The notes below the pieces were generated by a model. The model made no database searches. It saw only the letters and a list, made by a program, of their open reading frames with translations, and was not told the DNA's origin. The position numbers were made by a program, and so were the translations under genes. A DNA stretch of 64,000 nt, taken from contig NZ_CACVBO010000001.1 in the NCBI RefSeq assembly GCF_902728235.1, positions 1,552,501 to 1,616,500 of the forward strand, read 5' to 3'. Every line of letters begins with the position of its first letter. Positions within the stretch are counted from its first letter, which is position 1. Positions 47,822-58,995 of this stretch are shown piece after piece. This DNA is from Lentimonas sp. CC4 (GTDB lineage Bacteria > Verrucomicrobiota > Verrucomicrobiia > Opitutales > Coraliomargaritaceae).

Positions 47822-48766
47822 TTAGGCGATGATGAAGATGTAGGTGGTGACGAAGCTCAGTGCGAGTGCGAGCCGTAGTCCTTGTGTGGCACCGATGATC
47901 CAGAAACCCGTGGACTCTGGAAAGATGCTCAATGCGGAGGGTAGGTTGCGGCGTAGCACTTTGATAGGGAGCGCTAGACTATAGCCTGCGACGAGTGTGA
48001 AGAAGAGTTGCACTTCGGTGATGCCGCCGTTTTCGAGTAAACTTTTAGCAGAGGAGACAGCTGCGGTGGTGCCGGACAGTTGAGCGATGATAATAGTCAT
48101 GCTTTCAACTGGGAAGACTGCTTCGAATGAAGCGGGTAAATGGCCAGCCAACCATTTGAAGCCACCTTCAGCTTTGATCCAAGCCACTGCAGTATAGACG
48201 GGGATCGCTACGGCCAAGACGCGGAGCGTCATGTGCGACCAACGCTGCCATAACATTTTTAAGAAGCGCTTGTGGATCTTTTCACTCTTGGTCTCTGCGA
48301 CGTCGACGGCTTCTTCGTTCCTCGGTTGCACCAGTATCCGCGAGAGCAATACAGCTGCTAGAAATACGAGCACTGCACCGCCTACGATGAATCCGACATA
48401 GGCAGCGCCGACGCCACCGAGCACGCTAATCATCATAGGTGCAAAAAATTTCAGGTGCATCAGAGTGACGGGCAATGAATTGGCCACTGCTCCTAGTATC
48501 AACTCACGGCGATTGATTTGCTGTCCACGGTAGGCGGAGGCAAGCATACTATGCGCGGTCTTCGCTGAGCTGAATGCGGTCACAAATGCTGCGGCGCATA
48601 CAGCTGGGAAATTGCCGAGCGCTAGGATGGGGCGCGCAATTTTTGCCAGACCTTTTATCGCTCCTGTTATTTCCAGAAGCACACCAATCAACACACCAAG
48701 ACTGATATACAGACTTAGGGTGAAGACGTAGGGGAGGACTTTGTTTAAGAATAGGTCGAGGCTCAC
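47822..48766 (-). CDS. Gate-domain (nucleoside-recognition-like) membrane protein in the cobamide operon
   Basis: A 314-residue protein with about eight membrane segments. Two Gate-like repeats are seen: LGVLIGVLLEITGAIKGLAKI ... FVTAFSSAKTAHSML near residues 20-80, and LPASFEAVFPVESM ... LSGTTAAVSSAKSLL near 205-245. Such proteins resemble SpmA/SpmB and CNT-type transporters, and their substrates are mostly unknown. It is inserted between cbiL and cbiC without gaps, so it very probably serves cobamide synthesis. No CbiMNQO cobalt importer occurs in the window. Transport of cobalt, a corrinoid or a lower-ligand base are all possible. Confidence 0.7.
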   Translation of the reverse strand: MSLDLFLNKVLPYVFTLSLYISLGVLIGVLLEITGAIKGLAKIARPILALGNFPAVCAAAFVTAFSSAKTAHSMLASAYRGQQINRRELILGAVANSLPVTLMHLKFFAPMMISVLGGVGAAYVGFIVGGAVLVFLAAVLLSRILVQPRNEEAVDVAETKSEKIHKRFLKMLWQRWSHMTLRVLAVAIPVYTAVAWIKAEGGFKWLAGHLPASFEAVFPVESMTIIIAQLSGTTAAVSSAKSLLENGGITEVQLFFTLVAGYSLALPIKVLRRNLPSALSIFPESTGFWIIGATQGLRLALALSFVTTYIFIIA

Positions 48767-48787
48767 AATTGAATCAGTTGCAGTGTG

Positions 48788-49543
48788 TTATTGGGTGCTC
48801 ACCGGAGCATCATGATTGCGACGGCGTGAAATAAATAGAGACAGGTAAGTGTCGGGCAGCGCTGCTGCGGCTTCAGGGCAGTCGCTTACGGCTTCGCCTG
48901 CTTGGTCGAGCTTACTTGCGTAGAGAAAGGACTCTGCTTCGAGTGGGGCGTTGATCTCCTCAAAGAGTTGCGCTTTGTTTTTGGAAGCCTTGAGCACGAC
49001 GACTGTATCGGCTGCTGCTGCGAGCGCGTGGCGTGTTTCGAGGCTAGCGCTTGCAGGCATGAGCACGAGGCTCTCGTCGTTTTCGAGGAGTGTTTCTCCT
49101 GTTTTTGCGGCTGCTGCCTGGAAGGAGGTGATCCCTGGGATCACGCGAACGTCGGCCTCGGGATTGAGCGTCAGCGTGGCGCGACGTAGGTAGCCGAAGG
49201 TGCTATAGATGAGTGGATCGCCCAAGGTGACGAAGGCAATTTTCTTACCTGCGCCGAGCCAGTCGATGACTTTCTCGGCTTGTTCTGACCAGTAAGTTTG
49301 GCGGCGGTCTTTGTCCAACGACATGGGCGTGGTCAAGTGCACGCGTTCACCCTCGCAACCGCCGAGGTCGTCGATGACGCGCGCGGAGATACTCTCCGAA
49401 CTACGTGGACTGGCGATATCGAGTAAGATGTCGGCTTCGCGTAAGGCATCGACAGCCTCTAGTGTTAGGTAACGCTTCGCGCCTGGGCCAATGCCCAAGC
49501 CGGTTAGTTTGCCTTGTGTGGGTGTTGCGGAATTATGACTCAT
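48788..49543 (-). CDS. cbiL: precorrin-2 C20-methyltransferase CbiL
   Basis: Adds the C20 methyl that is later lost on ring contraction. The 251-residue SAM-dependent tetrapyrrole methylase starts GKLTGLGIGPGAKRYLTL and has FVTLGDPLIYSTFGYL near residue 105 and VIPGITSFQAAAAKTG near 133. The ATG at 49543 overlaps the cbiK stop. The longer open frame to 49714 would run through the end of cbiK and is rejected. Confidence 0.94.
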   Translation of the reverse strand: MSHNSATPTQGKLTGLGIGPGAKRYLTLEAVDALREADILLDIASPRSSESISARVIDDLGGCEGERVHLTTPMSLDKDRRQTYWSEQAEKVIDWLGAGKKIAFVTLGDPLIYSTFGYLRRATLTLNPEADVRVIPGITSFQAAAAKTGETLLENDESLVLMPASASLETRHALAAAADTVVVLKASKNKAQLFEEINAPLEAESFLYASKLDQAGEAVSDCPEAAAALPDTYLSLFISRRRNHDAPVSTQ

Positions 49544-50423
49544 GTTCTGTAGCGTCCAATGCTTCAACCGCATTCGCGAGGTGCTCGATCCAGATGTCGA
49601 TGATGCCATCAAATTCTCCCATACCACGTAGGAGCACATCACACTCGATGCCTGCGGCTTCGAGTTGTGATTTCCATGAGTCGGGCTCATCGCCAGCAAG
49701 ATCGTTTTTGGCATGGTCGCCCGCGACAGACATGAAGGGCACTAGGGTGACGGATTTGGTTTGGTCGGCTTTAAATTGATTGAGGATTTTTTCAAATCCA
49801 GCAGGGCTTTCGACTGTCGCTAGATATGCCTGTGGGTCTAAGTCGCGAAGCACTGCTGCGGTTGCGGTATAGGTAAGGTCGGCCGGGTGGTGTTTTGAGC
49901 CGTGCCCCATAAAGAGGAGGGCGCTGCCGGTTTTGCGGATCGTGTCGGCTTCGGTGATCATTAGTTGCGAGCAGGCCAGCACGTCTGCATTGGACGCGAG
50001 GAGTGGCATGCCGATTTCGACTGAATCGAACGCACGATGTGAGCCTTGATATGCGTGAATCGCGTAAGTGATTTCTTCATATTCCTGCCCAGCAATGATG
50101 TGTAAGGATTGAACCACGACGCGCTTAATACCCGCGTCACTCATCTTCGAGAGCGCCACGCTCGGCGAGTCTAGTTCAACTCCATTGCGGAGCGATTTTG
50201 CCCGGATAAAGTCAGACGTGTAGGCCCAATAGATCGGAGAGTTTGGCCAGCGCTCACGCACCGTATCCTCAATTTTTGCATACGCTGCACGACCCGCTGG
50301 GTCACTCGTTCCGAAGCTGGCGAGAAGAATACCAAACTCTTGTGGTGGCGTTGTTTTGTGCGGAGTAGCTGCTAGGCACTGCACCAGCAGTATTAGAAGC
50401 GGTATAAGTATAGCTGATTTCAT
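49533..50423 (-). CDS. cbiK: sirohydrochlorin cobaltochelatase CbiK with an N-terminal signal peptide
   Basis: Inserts Co(II) into sirohydrochlorin. The 296-residue class II chelatase has ILLASFGTSDPAGRAAY near residue 32, IIAGQEYEEI with the metal-binding Glu near 110, and FMGHGSKHHPADLTY with the catalytic His near 170. It starts with a hydrophobic leader (SAILIPLLILLVQCLA) that looks like a Sec signal peptide. This would place the enzyme in the periplasm, as known for CbiK-P of Desulfovibrio. It is the first gene of the operon, behind the palindrome and promoter. Confidence 0.93.
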   Translation of the reverse strand: MKSAILIPLLILLVQCLAATPHKTTPPQEFGILLASFGTSDPAGRAAYAKIEDTVRERWPNSPIYWAYTSDFIRAKSLRNGVELDSPSVALSKMSDAGIKRVVVQSLHIIAGQEYEEITYAIHAYQGSHRAFDSVEIGMPLLASNADVLACSQLMITEADTIRKTGSALLFMGHGSKHHPADLTYTATAAVLRDLDPQAYLATVESPAGFEKILNQFKADQTKSVTLVPFMSVAGDHAKNDLAGDEPDSWKSQLEAAGIECDVLLRGMGEFDGIIDIWIEHLANAVEALDATEHES

Positions 50424-50431
50424 GTCGGACT

Positions 50432-50461
50432 GATATACGAACTGTTAATCCTTTGCGTCAA
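50432..50461 (-). promoter_or_regulatory. candidate sigma70 promoter of the cobamide operon
   Basis: On the minus strand TTGACG (50461-50456) and TATATC (50437-50432) are 18 bases apart. The -10 is so close to the cbiK ATG (50423) that the transcript would have almost no leader. Confidence 0.45.
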
Positions 50462-50491
50462 CCCTTATTGGCACACTAATGCCAATAAGGG
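50462..50491. promoter_or_regulatory. 12-6-12 perfect palindrome, candidate Fur-family operator
   Basis: CCCTTATTGGCA (50462-50473) and TGCCAATAAGGG (50480-50491) are exact reverse complements with a 6-base spacer. It lies between the divergent cbiK and fur-type genes and abuts the candidate -35 of the cobamide promoter. No T tract makes it a terminator. An operator for the adjacent Fur-family protein is the simplest reading. Confidence 0.6.
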
Positions 50492-50565
50492 GGATAAGGA
50501 ATCTTTTTGGGGCGTGTGAGATTAAATCCGCTTTACATACATAAGCCGTTGTTGAATGTGGTATT

Positions 50566-50964
50566 ATGAAATTTACTGTGGTCAGGAATACCAGGCAACG
50601 AGAGGCGATTCTCAAGGCATTGCGCGCTGCTGGTCGGCCTTTGACAGCACAGGAGATTTGTGACCTAGGCCAAGCATACGCACCCCGTTTGGGCCTGCGC
50701 ACTGTGTATCGAAACTTACGTTCCCTCAGTGAACAGAGCCAGGTTGCTGGGGTGGACTACCCTGGTCAGCCTCCACGTTATGAACTTGTGCAGCCGCATG
50801 GAGACCGCGTGCACTTCATTTGTCGAAGCTGTAACCGACTCTATGATTTGGATATGGCACAGCCAATTGTGCGCGCAACACCGCCCGAAGGCTTTAAAGT
50901 TACCGGTGAAGAGGTCGTTTTATATGGCGAATGCCCTCAGTGTCATGGCAAAGACCAGCCATAG
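50566..50964 (+). CDS. Fur-family metal-responsive regulator
   Basis: The 132-residue product has an N-terminal winged helix (RNTRQREAILKALRAAG, LRTVYRNLRSLSEQ) and a C-terminal dimerisation domain. The structural-zinc cysteines are C86/C89 (CRSC) and C123/C126 (CPQC). His/Asp residues of the regulatory metal site are few, so the sensed metal cannot be read off (Fur, Zur and Nur types are all possible). It is divergent from the cobamide operon, which suggests it controls that operon, perhaps in response to cobalt or zinc. Confidence 0.88.
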   Translation: MKFTVVRNTRQREAILKALRAAGRPLTAQEICDLGQAYAPRLGLRTVYRNLRSLSEQSQVAGVDYPGQPPRYELVQPHGDRVHFICRSCNRLYDLDMAQPIVRATPPEGFKVTGEEVVLYGECPQCHGKDQP

Positions 50965-51075
50965 CACAAGGCTAGTGTCTGCCCCAATCGGTTGAGCTTA
51001 ACTTGGCGGGTAGTGCCTGTGTCGCTTCATCAGTTGCTGCTTGGGGTGAAACTTCGAGGCGCTTGACTGTGCGCT

Positions 51076-54777
<3,702 letters not shown>

Positions 54778-54838
54778 GAACGCGTCAGATTGTGCTGCCT
54801 CGCCAATGATGCAAGGCCAAGCTATTCACAAATCAAAC

Positions 54839-55561
54839 TTAACGTTTTTGAAGCCAAGCAGTGCTCTGGAAGCGCTCGCGCTCTTGCTGAATGCGTGGGC
54901 CGTCGAACAAGGTGCGCAGGTCTTCGGTGGTGCCGATGGGGATGGCGAGTTCGCGTGCGATGCCCTGTTGGAAAGTGGTGGCGAAAGTGTTGAAGTCGAA
55001 GTTTTCGGGGAGTGTGCCGCGGTCGATTGAGCCTTGGATGAGTAGGCCTTCGCGAGTGCGCTTCATTGCGGCACCAGCGATTTTAGTGCCGTCGGGGTGG
55101 AGCACATCGTCGGTTGTGGGGTGGACGAAGCATTGATCGGGCGCGTCCGATTTCGTTTGCGGTGTTTTCCCGCAAGCACGTGGGCAGGGCGCCAGCTGGC
55201 TTTGAATCAATTGCTCGTCGAGTGCTTGTTGGATGCAGCCATGGAGCGTGGCGTAGAGCTCGGTCGCTGGTGTGTTTGCAGCAGGGAGGTCGCTCTGAAT
55301 GGCGAGCGCGTAGGTCCAGTCGTTGCGGTGGTCGACGATGCCTCCGCCGGTGAGTCGGCGGCAGAGGCGCAGGTCTGCTTCGGGGAATGTCGCCTTTACC
55401 TCGGCGATCCGTTGGGTGTAGCCGAAGGTGATTGCGGGCTCAGTCCACCCATAATGCCGGAACGCTGCGATGCCTTTGGGGAGTGTGTAGAGCAGGGAAG
55501 CGTCGACGGCCATGTTGGTGGCGGCGTCGCCAAAGGCGTTGGGCAGGATGATGAGTGGCAC
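54839..55561 (-). CDS. lipoate-protein ligase A-like protein
   Basis: A 240-residue member of the BPL/LplA/LipB fold. It shows NMAVDASLLYTLPKG near residue 17, RHYGWTEPAITFGYTQR near 37, RRLTGGGIVDHRNDWTYAL near 70 and the catalytic-lysine region GTKIAGAAMKRTREGLLIQGS near 158. It attaches lipoate or octanoate to E2/H proteins, or acts as an octanoyltransferase like LipM. Which of these it does cannot be decided from sequence alone. Confidence 0.85.
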   Translation of the reverse strand: MPLIILPNAFGDAATNMAVDASLLYTLPKGIAAFRHYGWTEPAITFGYTQRIAEVKATFPEADLRLCRRLTGGGIVDHRNDWTYALAIQSDLPAANTPATELYATLHGCIQQALDEQLIQSQLAPCPRACGKTPQTKSDAPDQCFVHPTTDDVLHPDGTKIAGAAMKRTREGLLIQGSIDRGTLPENFDFNTFATTFQQGIARELAIPIGTTEDLRTLFDGPRIQQERERFQSTAWLQKR

Positions 55562-55573
55562 GGAAAAAGCGGG

Positions 55574-56488
55574 CTATGCGTCGGTTGAGCGCATTGGCTC
55601 GACGTGGGTGAGCTCTTCGAGTTGCTCTTCGAAGGTGGCTGGCTTTGTTTTTAGCTTACTGACGATTGGGTGCAGGTTGAAGGTCAGGTTGCTGGGGCGA
55701 TCTGCAAATTCGGGATCGTCGCTCTTGCAGGCGGACTTTACGCTGTCGAGCGGTAGGTCAAAGTGTTTGAGGATACGTTGTGCCATTTCGAAGCGGCTCA
55801 TGGTTTCCTCGCCCGCCCAATGGAAGATGCCGTGGAGGTCGCGGCGCTCGGTGAGCTCAAGCAGCACTTCGGCAACGTTGTTGGCTGAGCATGGTTGGCG
55901 GATTTCGTCGCAAAAGAGTTGTGGTGTCTCGCCGCGTGCGACAGCGGCGAGAAGTTTTTCGTGCACGCTTCGTTGTCTGCTGGGGCTGTTGCCCATGAGG
56001 ATCGGTATGCGTAGAACAACAGGATCTTCGGGGTTGTGCTTCAGCACTTCGCGCTCGGCCATGAGTTTGGTCTGTCCGTAGAGACTGGTGGGGCATGGCA
56101 TGTCGGTCGAGCGGTAGGGCTCGGCTGAGTGTCCGTCGAATACCATGTCGGTAGAGATGTGTAGGAAGCGTGAGCCGAGGTGGGTCGAGAGCTGTGAAAG
56201 GTGGCGTGGAAGTGCGACGTTGATCTTTTCGGCGAGTGTGGCGTCGGCATCGACGTCGGCGGGCGAAGAGATTGCAGCGCAGTTGACGATGGTGTCTGGC
56301 CACAGTTCGAGGGCGAGGGCGGTGATCTTTTCTAGGTCTTGTGCATCGATATGGATGCATTGCTCTAGGCCGCGGGTAGTGGGCTCTGTGCGATTGTAGA
56401 GTGCGATAACTGTGTGTCCGCGACGTATTGCGGCTTCGGCGTAGGCATTTCCGAGAAGGCCTGAGGCTCCTGTAAGTAGAATTTTCAT
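55574..56488 (-). CDS. dTDP-4-dehydrorhamnose reductase-like SDR (RmlD family)
   Basis: An NAD(P)-dependent extended SDR of 304 residues. The nucleotide-binding loop is LLTGASGLLGNAYAEAA at the N-terminus, NCAAISSPADVD lies near residue 70, and the catalytic Tyr-x3-Lys in SLYGQTKLMAEREVLK near 135. RmlD proteins make dTDP-rhamnose; the same fold also appears in MAT2B-like proteins, and no rmlABC genes are nearby, so the substrate is uncertain. The ATG at 56488 is chosen because it opens directly into the Rossmann beta strand. Confidence 0.8.
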   Translation of the reverse strand: MKILLTGASGLLGNAYAEAAIRRGHTVIALYNRTEPTTRGLEQCIHIDAQDLEKITALALELWPDTIVNCAAISSPADVDADATLAEKINVALPRHLSQLSTHLGSRFLHISTDMVFDGHSAEPYRSTDMPCPTSLYGQTKLMAEREVLKHNPEDPVVLRIPILMGNSPSRQRSVHEKLLAAVARGETPQLFCDEIRQPCSANNVAEVLLELTERRDLHGIFHWAGEETMSRFEMAQRILKHFDLPLDSVKSACKSDDPEFADRPSNLTFNLHPIVSKLKTKPATFEEQLEELTHVEPMRSTDA

Positions 56489-56556
56489 AAGCTTGGGTTG
56501 CTGGTTTTTGTTGCAATCGGACTTTGGCAACGCAAGTTCAAAGCCGAATTATATCA

Positions 56557-57672
56557 ATGAAATACGCTGAACTCGCGAATGCCGGAGTGCATGAACAACC
56601 GGTCTATGAGCCCGGGAAACCAATCGAGACTGTTGCCCGTGAATACGGGCTCGATCCTGCTAACATTGCTAAACTGGCTTCGAATGAGAATCCGTTTGGG
56701 GCTTCGCCGAAGGCAATTGTGGCGGCGGGAACTGCGTTGCAAAGTGCGCACTTGTATCCGGATGGGAATTGTCATGATCTTCGGCAAAAGCTGGCGGAGG
56801 CGCGTGGAGTTTCGCCAGAGTCGATTTTGATCGGCAATGGGTCGAACGAAATTATTGAGCTGCTGGGGCATGCGTTTCTGCGGCCTGGCGTGGAAGTGGT
56901 GATGGGGGCGCAGGCCTTTATTGTGTATAAGTTGGTAGCGAAATTGTTTGGTGCGACACCAGTTGAAGTGCCGATGGCGGACTTTGGGCATGATTTGGAT
57001 GCGATGCTGGCGGCTGTTACGGAGCGGACACGTCTGTTATTTGTTGCGAGTCCGAATAATCCGACGGGCGTTGCGAACACGGAGGCTGATTTGTTGAAGT
57101 TGGCGCAGAATTTGCCTGAGCATGTGATTCTTTGTTTGGACGAGGCGTATGCGGAGTATTTAGAGCAGGCACCCGATTTGTCGGCTGCAATCCATGCGGG
57201 GCGTAAGGTGGTGTGCTTGCGCACATTTTCGAAGATTTACGGGCTCGGCGGTTTGCGGGTCGGCTATGCGTATGGTGATCCGGAGCTGATCGCTTTGCTG
57301 CATCGAGTGCGTCAGCCGTTTAATGTGAACTCGGTGGCGCAGGCTGCTGCGACTGCGGCCTTGGGCGATTTAGAATTTGTTGAAATGTGCCGAGCTGAGA
57401 ATGAGGCCGGGCGTGCGGTGTTGTGCGACGGGCTAGCTGCGCTTGGTTTTGAGACGGTCGGTGGTGCTGCGAATTTTGTGTTGAGCCGAGTCGGAAATGG
57501 CGTGGCGGTTTTTCAGGCATTACAGCAGCGCGGGATTATTGTGCGGCCTTTGGCGCCTTATGGCATGCCTGAGTATGTGCGTATTACGATTGGGCGTAGC
57601 GATGAGAACGCACGGTTGTTAAGCACTTTGAGTGAGTTGCTTGAGCATGGTGAGGTTGCTGGAAATCAATGA
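56557..57672 (+). CDS. hisC: histidinol-phosphate aminotransferase
   Basis: PLP-dependent transamination of imidazoleacetol phosphate in histidine synthesis. The 371-residue product has KLASNENPFGASPKA near residue 29, GNGSNEIIELLGHAFL near 90, ASPNNPTGVANTEADL near 160, and the PLP lysine Lys226 in RTFSKIYGLGGLRVGY. The ATG at 56557 gives MKYAELANAGV. Its stop overlaps the start of the CNNM-type gene (ATGA), so the two are probably co-transcribed. Confidence 0.93.
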   Translation: MKYAELANAGVHEQPVYEPGKPIETVAREYGLDPANIAKLASNENPFGASPKAIVAAGTALQSAHLYPDGNCHDLRQKLAEARGVSPESILIGNGSNEIIELLGHAFLRPGVEVVMGAQAFIVYKLVAKLFGATPVEVPMADFGHDLDAMLAAVTERTRLLFVASPNNPTGVANTEADLLKLAQNLPEHVILCLDEAYAEYLEQAPDLSAAIHAGRKVVCLRTFSKIYGLGGLRVGYAYGDPELIALLHRVRQPFNVNSVAQAAATAALGDLEFVEMCRAENEAGRAVLCDGLAALGFETVGGAANFVLSRVGNGVAVFQALQQRGIIVRPLAPYGMPEYVRITIGRSDENARLLSTLSELLEHGEVAGNQ

Positions 57673-58958
57673 GTGCGGCGTGGATTGATTTTCTCGTGTC
57701 GTTGAGCGCAGTGGCGCTAATGTTGGTGCTGCATGGGTTTCTTGTGATGTGCGAAATTAGCCTGGTTAAGTTTCGCTATGGCGATGTGGATGGGGAGGCA
57801 TTGGAGATGGTCAAGCGTCGCCGTGGGATTGCTCGTTTGATCGAGAACGGCGACCGGACGGGGCGTGTGGTTCGTTTTAGTAAGACGCTTTGCACAGTGG
57901 CGGTTGGCTTGTTGTTGATGCCTGTCGTGAGTGTTTTTTTTGAGCTCTTTGGGTCGGTTCAGACGCCAGACCGTTGGTTGGTTGTGTTGCTCTCCTTTGT
58001 GTGTGCGACGTCCGTGCATTTCCTGTTCGCGGAGATTTTTCCGCGTGGTTTGGCGATGCGAGATCCAGTTCAAGCCATTCAGAGCTCATACCGAGTTCTA
58101 TGGGTGTTCCAGATATTGACGCTCCCTGGTATGCTGTTTTTTCGTGGCTTAAAGCGCGTGTTGTTTCGCCGCCTTGGAGTGGACGTGGAGGATGAGTTGA
58201 ACCCGTTGGATTTGGATGTGCAGATTCGGGCGATGGGTGAGGATAGTCACGAACTGTCGCCTGTGGTGCGAACAATTGTAAATCGAGCGCTGCAAATGCA
58301 GGAGCTCGTGGTTCAAGACGTGCTGCTGCCGCGCAGTCAGGTCGTTATTTACGATTTAGAAGAGGGTTTTGAGTCGAATCTTGAGGTGATGAAACAGGCG
58401 GGACATACGCGTTTCCCGCTGTGTCGTGGCAATTTAGATGACTGTGTCGGTATCCTTCATATTAAGGATATGTTTCGCTTTGGTGGTGCGTTGGAGGAGC
58501 TCGACCCGATGAAGCTCAAGCGCACTGTTGCGATGTTTGACTTGGAGACGCCGTTAGAGGAGGCCTTGGAGCGTATGCTACGTGCGAAGTTTCACATGGC
58601 ACTGGCCGTGGATGAATTTGGCGGCATTGTGGGCGTTGTGACTTTCGAGAGTATTTTAGAAGAGCTCGTAGGCGATATTCAGGATGAATTCGACAGTGAA
58701 GAAGAGCAGGTTCGAGCGCTTCGAGCGCCGAATACGTATCGGATTTCCGGGCTGACTCCCATTCACGACCTAGAAGAGTCGTTGGGCTTGAAGATCGAGA
58801 ATGAGGAAGTCTCGACCTTTGGTGGACTGATCACTGGAGAGCTCGGACGTATTCCTGCGCGTGGCGATACCTTAACGATTGCTGGTATGCAAATTACAGT
58901 CGATGAAGTCGATGAGCGACGGGTGATTGCTGCTCAAGTCGTTTATGCGCGGCCGTAA
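57669..58958 (+). CDS. CNNM/CorC-type transmembrane CBS protein
   Basis: The 429-residue product has a DUF21 (CNNM) transmembrane domain with about three to four segments in residues 5-150. A CBS pair runs from about 205 to 330 (QDVLLPRSQVVIYDL, DCVGILHIKDMF, FHMALAVDEFGGIVGVVTFE). The C-terminal CorC_HlyC domain is at about 345-425 (GLTPIHDLEESLGL, GGLITGELGRIP). This architecture is that of Mg2+/Co2+ efflux or homeostasis proteins, often mis-labelled hemolysin. It overlaps hisC by 4 bases. Confidence 0.92.
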   Translation: MSAAWIDFLVSLSAVALMLVLHGFLVMCEISLVKFRYGDVDGEALEMVKRRRGIARLIENGDRTGRVVRFSKTLCTVAVGLLLMPVVSVFFELFGSVQTPDRWLVVLLSFVCATSVHFLFAEIFPRGLAMRDPVQAIQSSYRVLWVFQILTLPGMLFFRGLKRVLFRRLGVDVEDELNPLDLDVQIRAMGEDSHELSPVVRTIVNRALQMQELVVQDVLLPRSQVVIYDLEEGFESNLEVMKQAGHTRFPLCRGNLDDCVGILHIKDMFRFGGALEELDPMKLKRTVAMFDLETPLEEALERMLRAKFHMALAVDEFGGIVGVVTFESILEELVGDIQDEFDSEEEQVRALRAPNTYRISGLTPIHDLEESLGLKIENEEVSTFGGLITGELGRIPARGDTLTIAGMQITVDEVDERRVIAAQVVYARP

Positions 58959-58995
58959 GTGAGCCGAGCGAGTTCCTTTGAGAACTACTTCTTTC

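Noticed and set aside
49544-49714. Upstream extension of the CbiL frame
   Set aside because: It overlaps the CbiK coding end and has no family-like sequence.
50424-50565. Cobalamin riboswitch before cbiK
   Set aside because: No B12-box-like sequence is seen, the region is only 142 bases long, and the candidate promoter leaves almost no leader.
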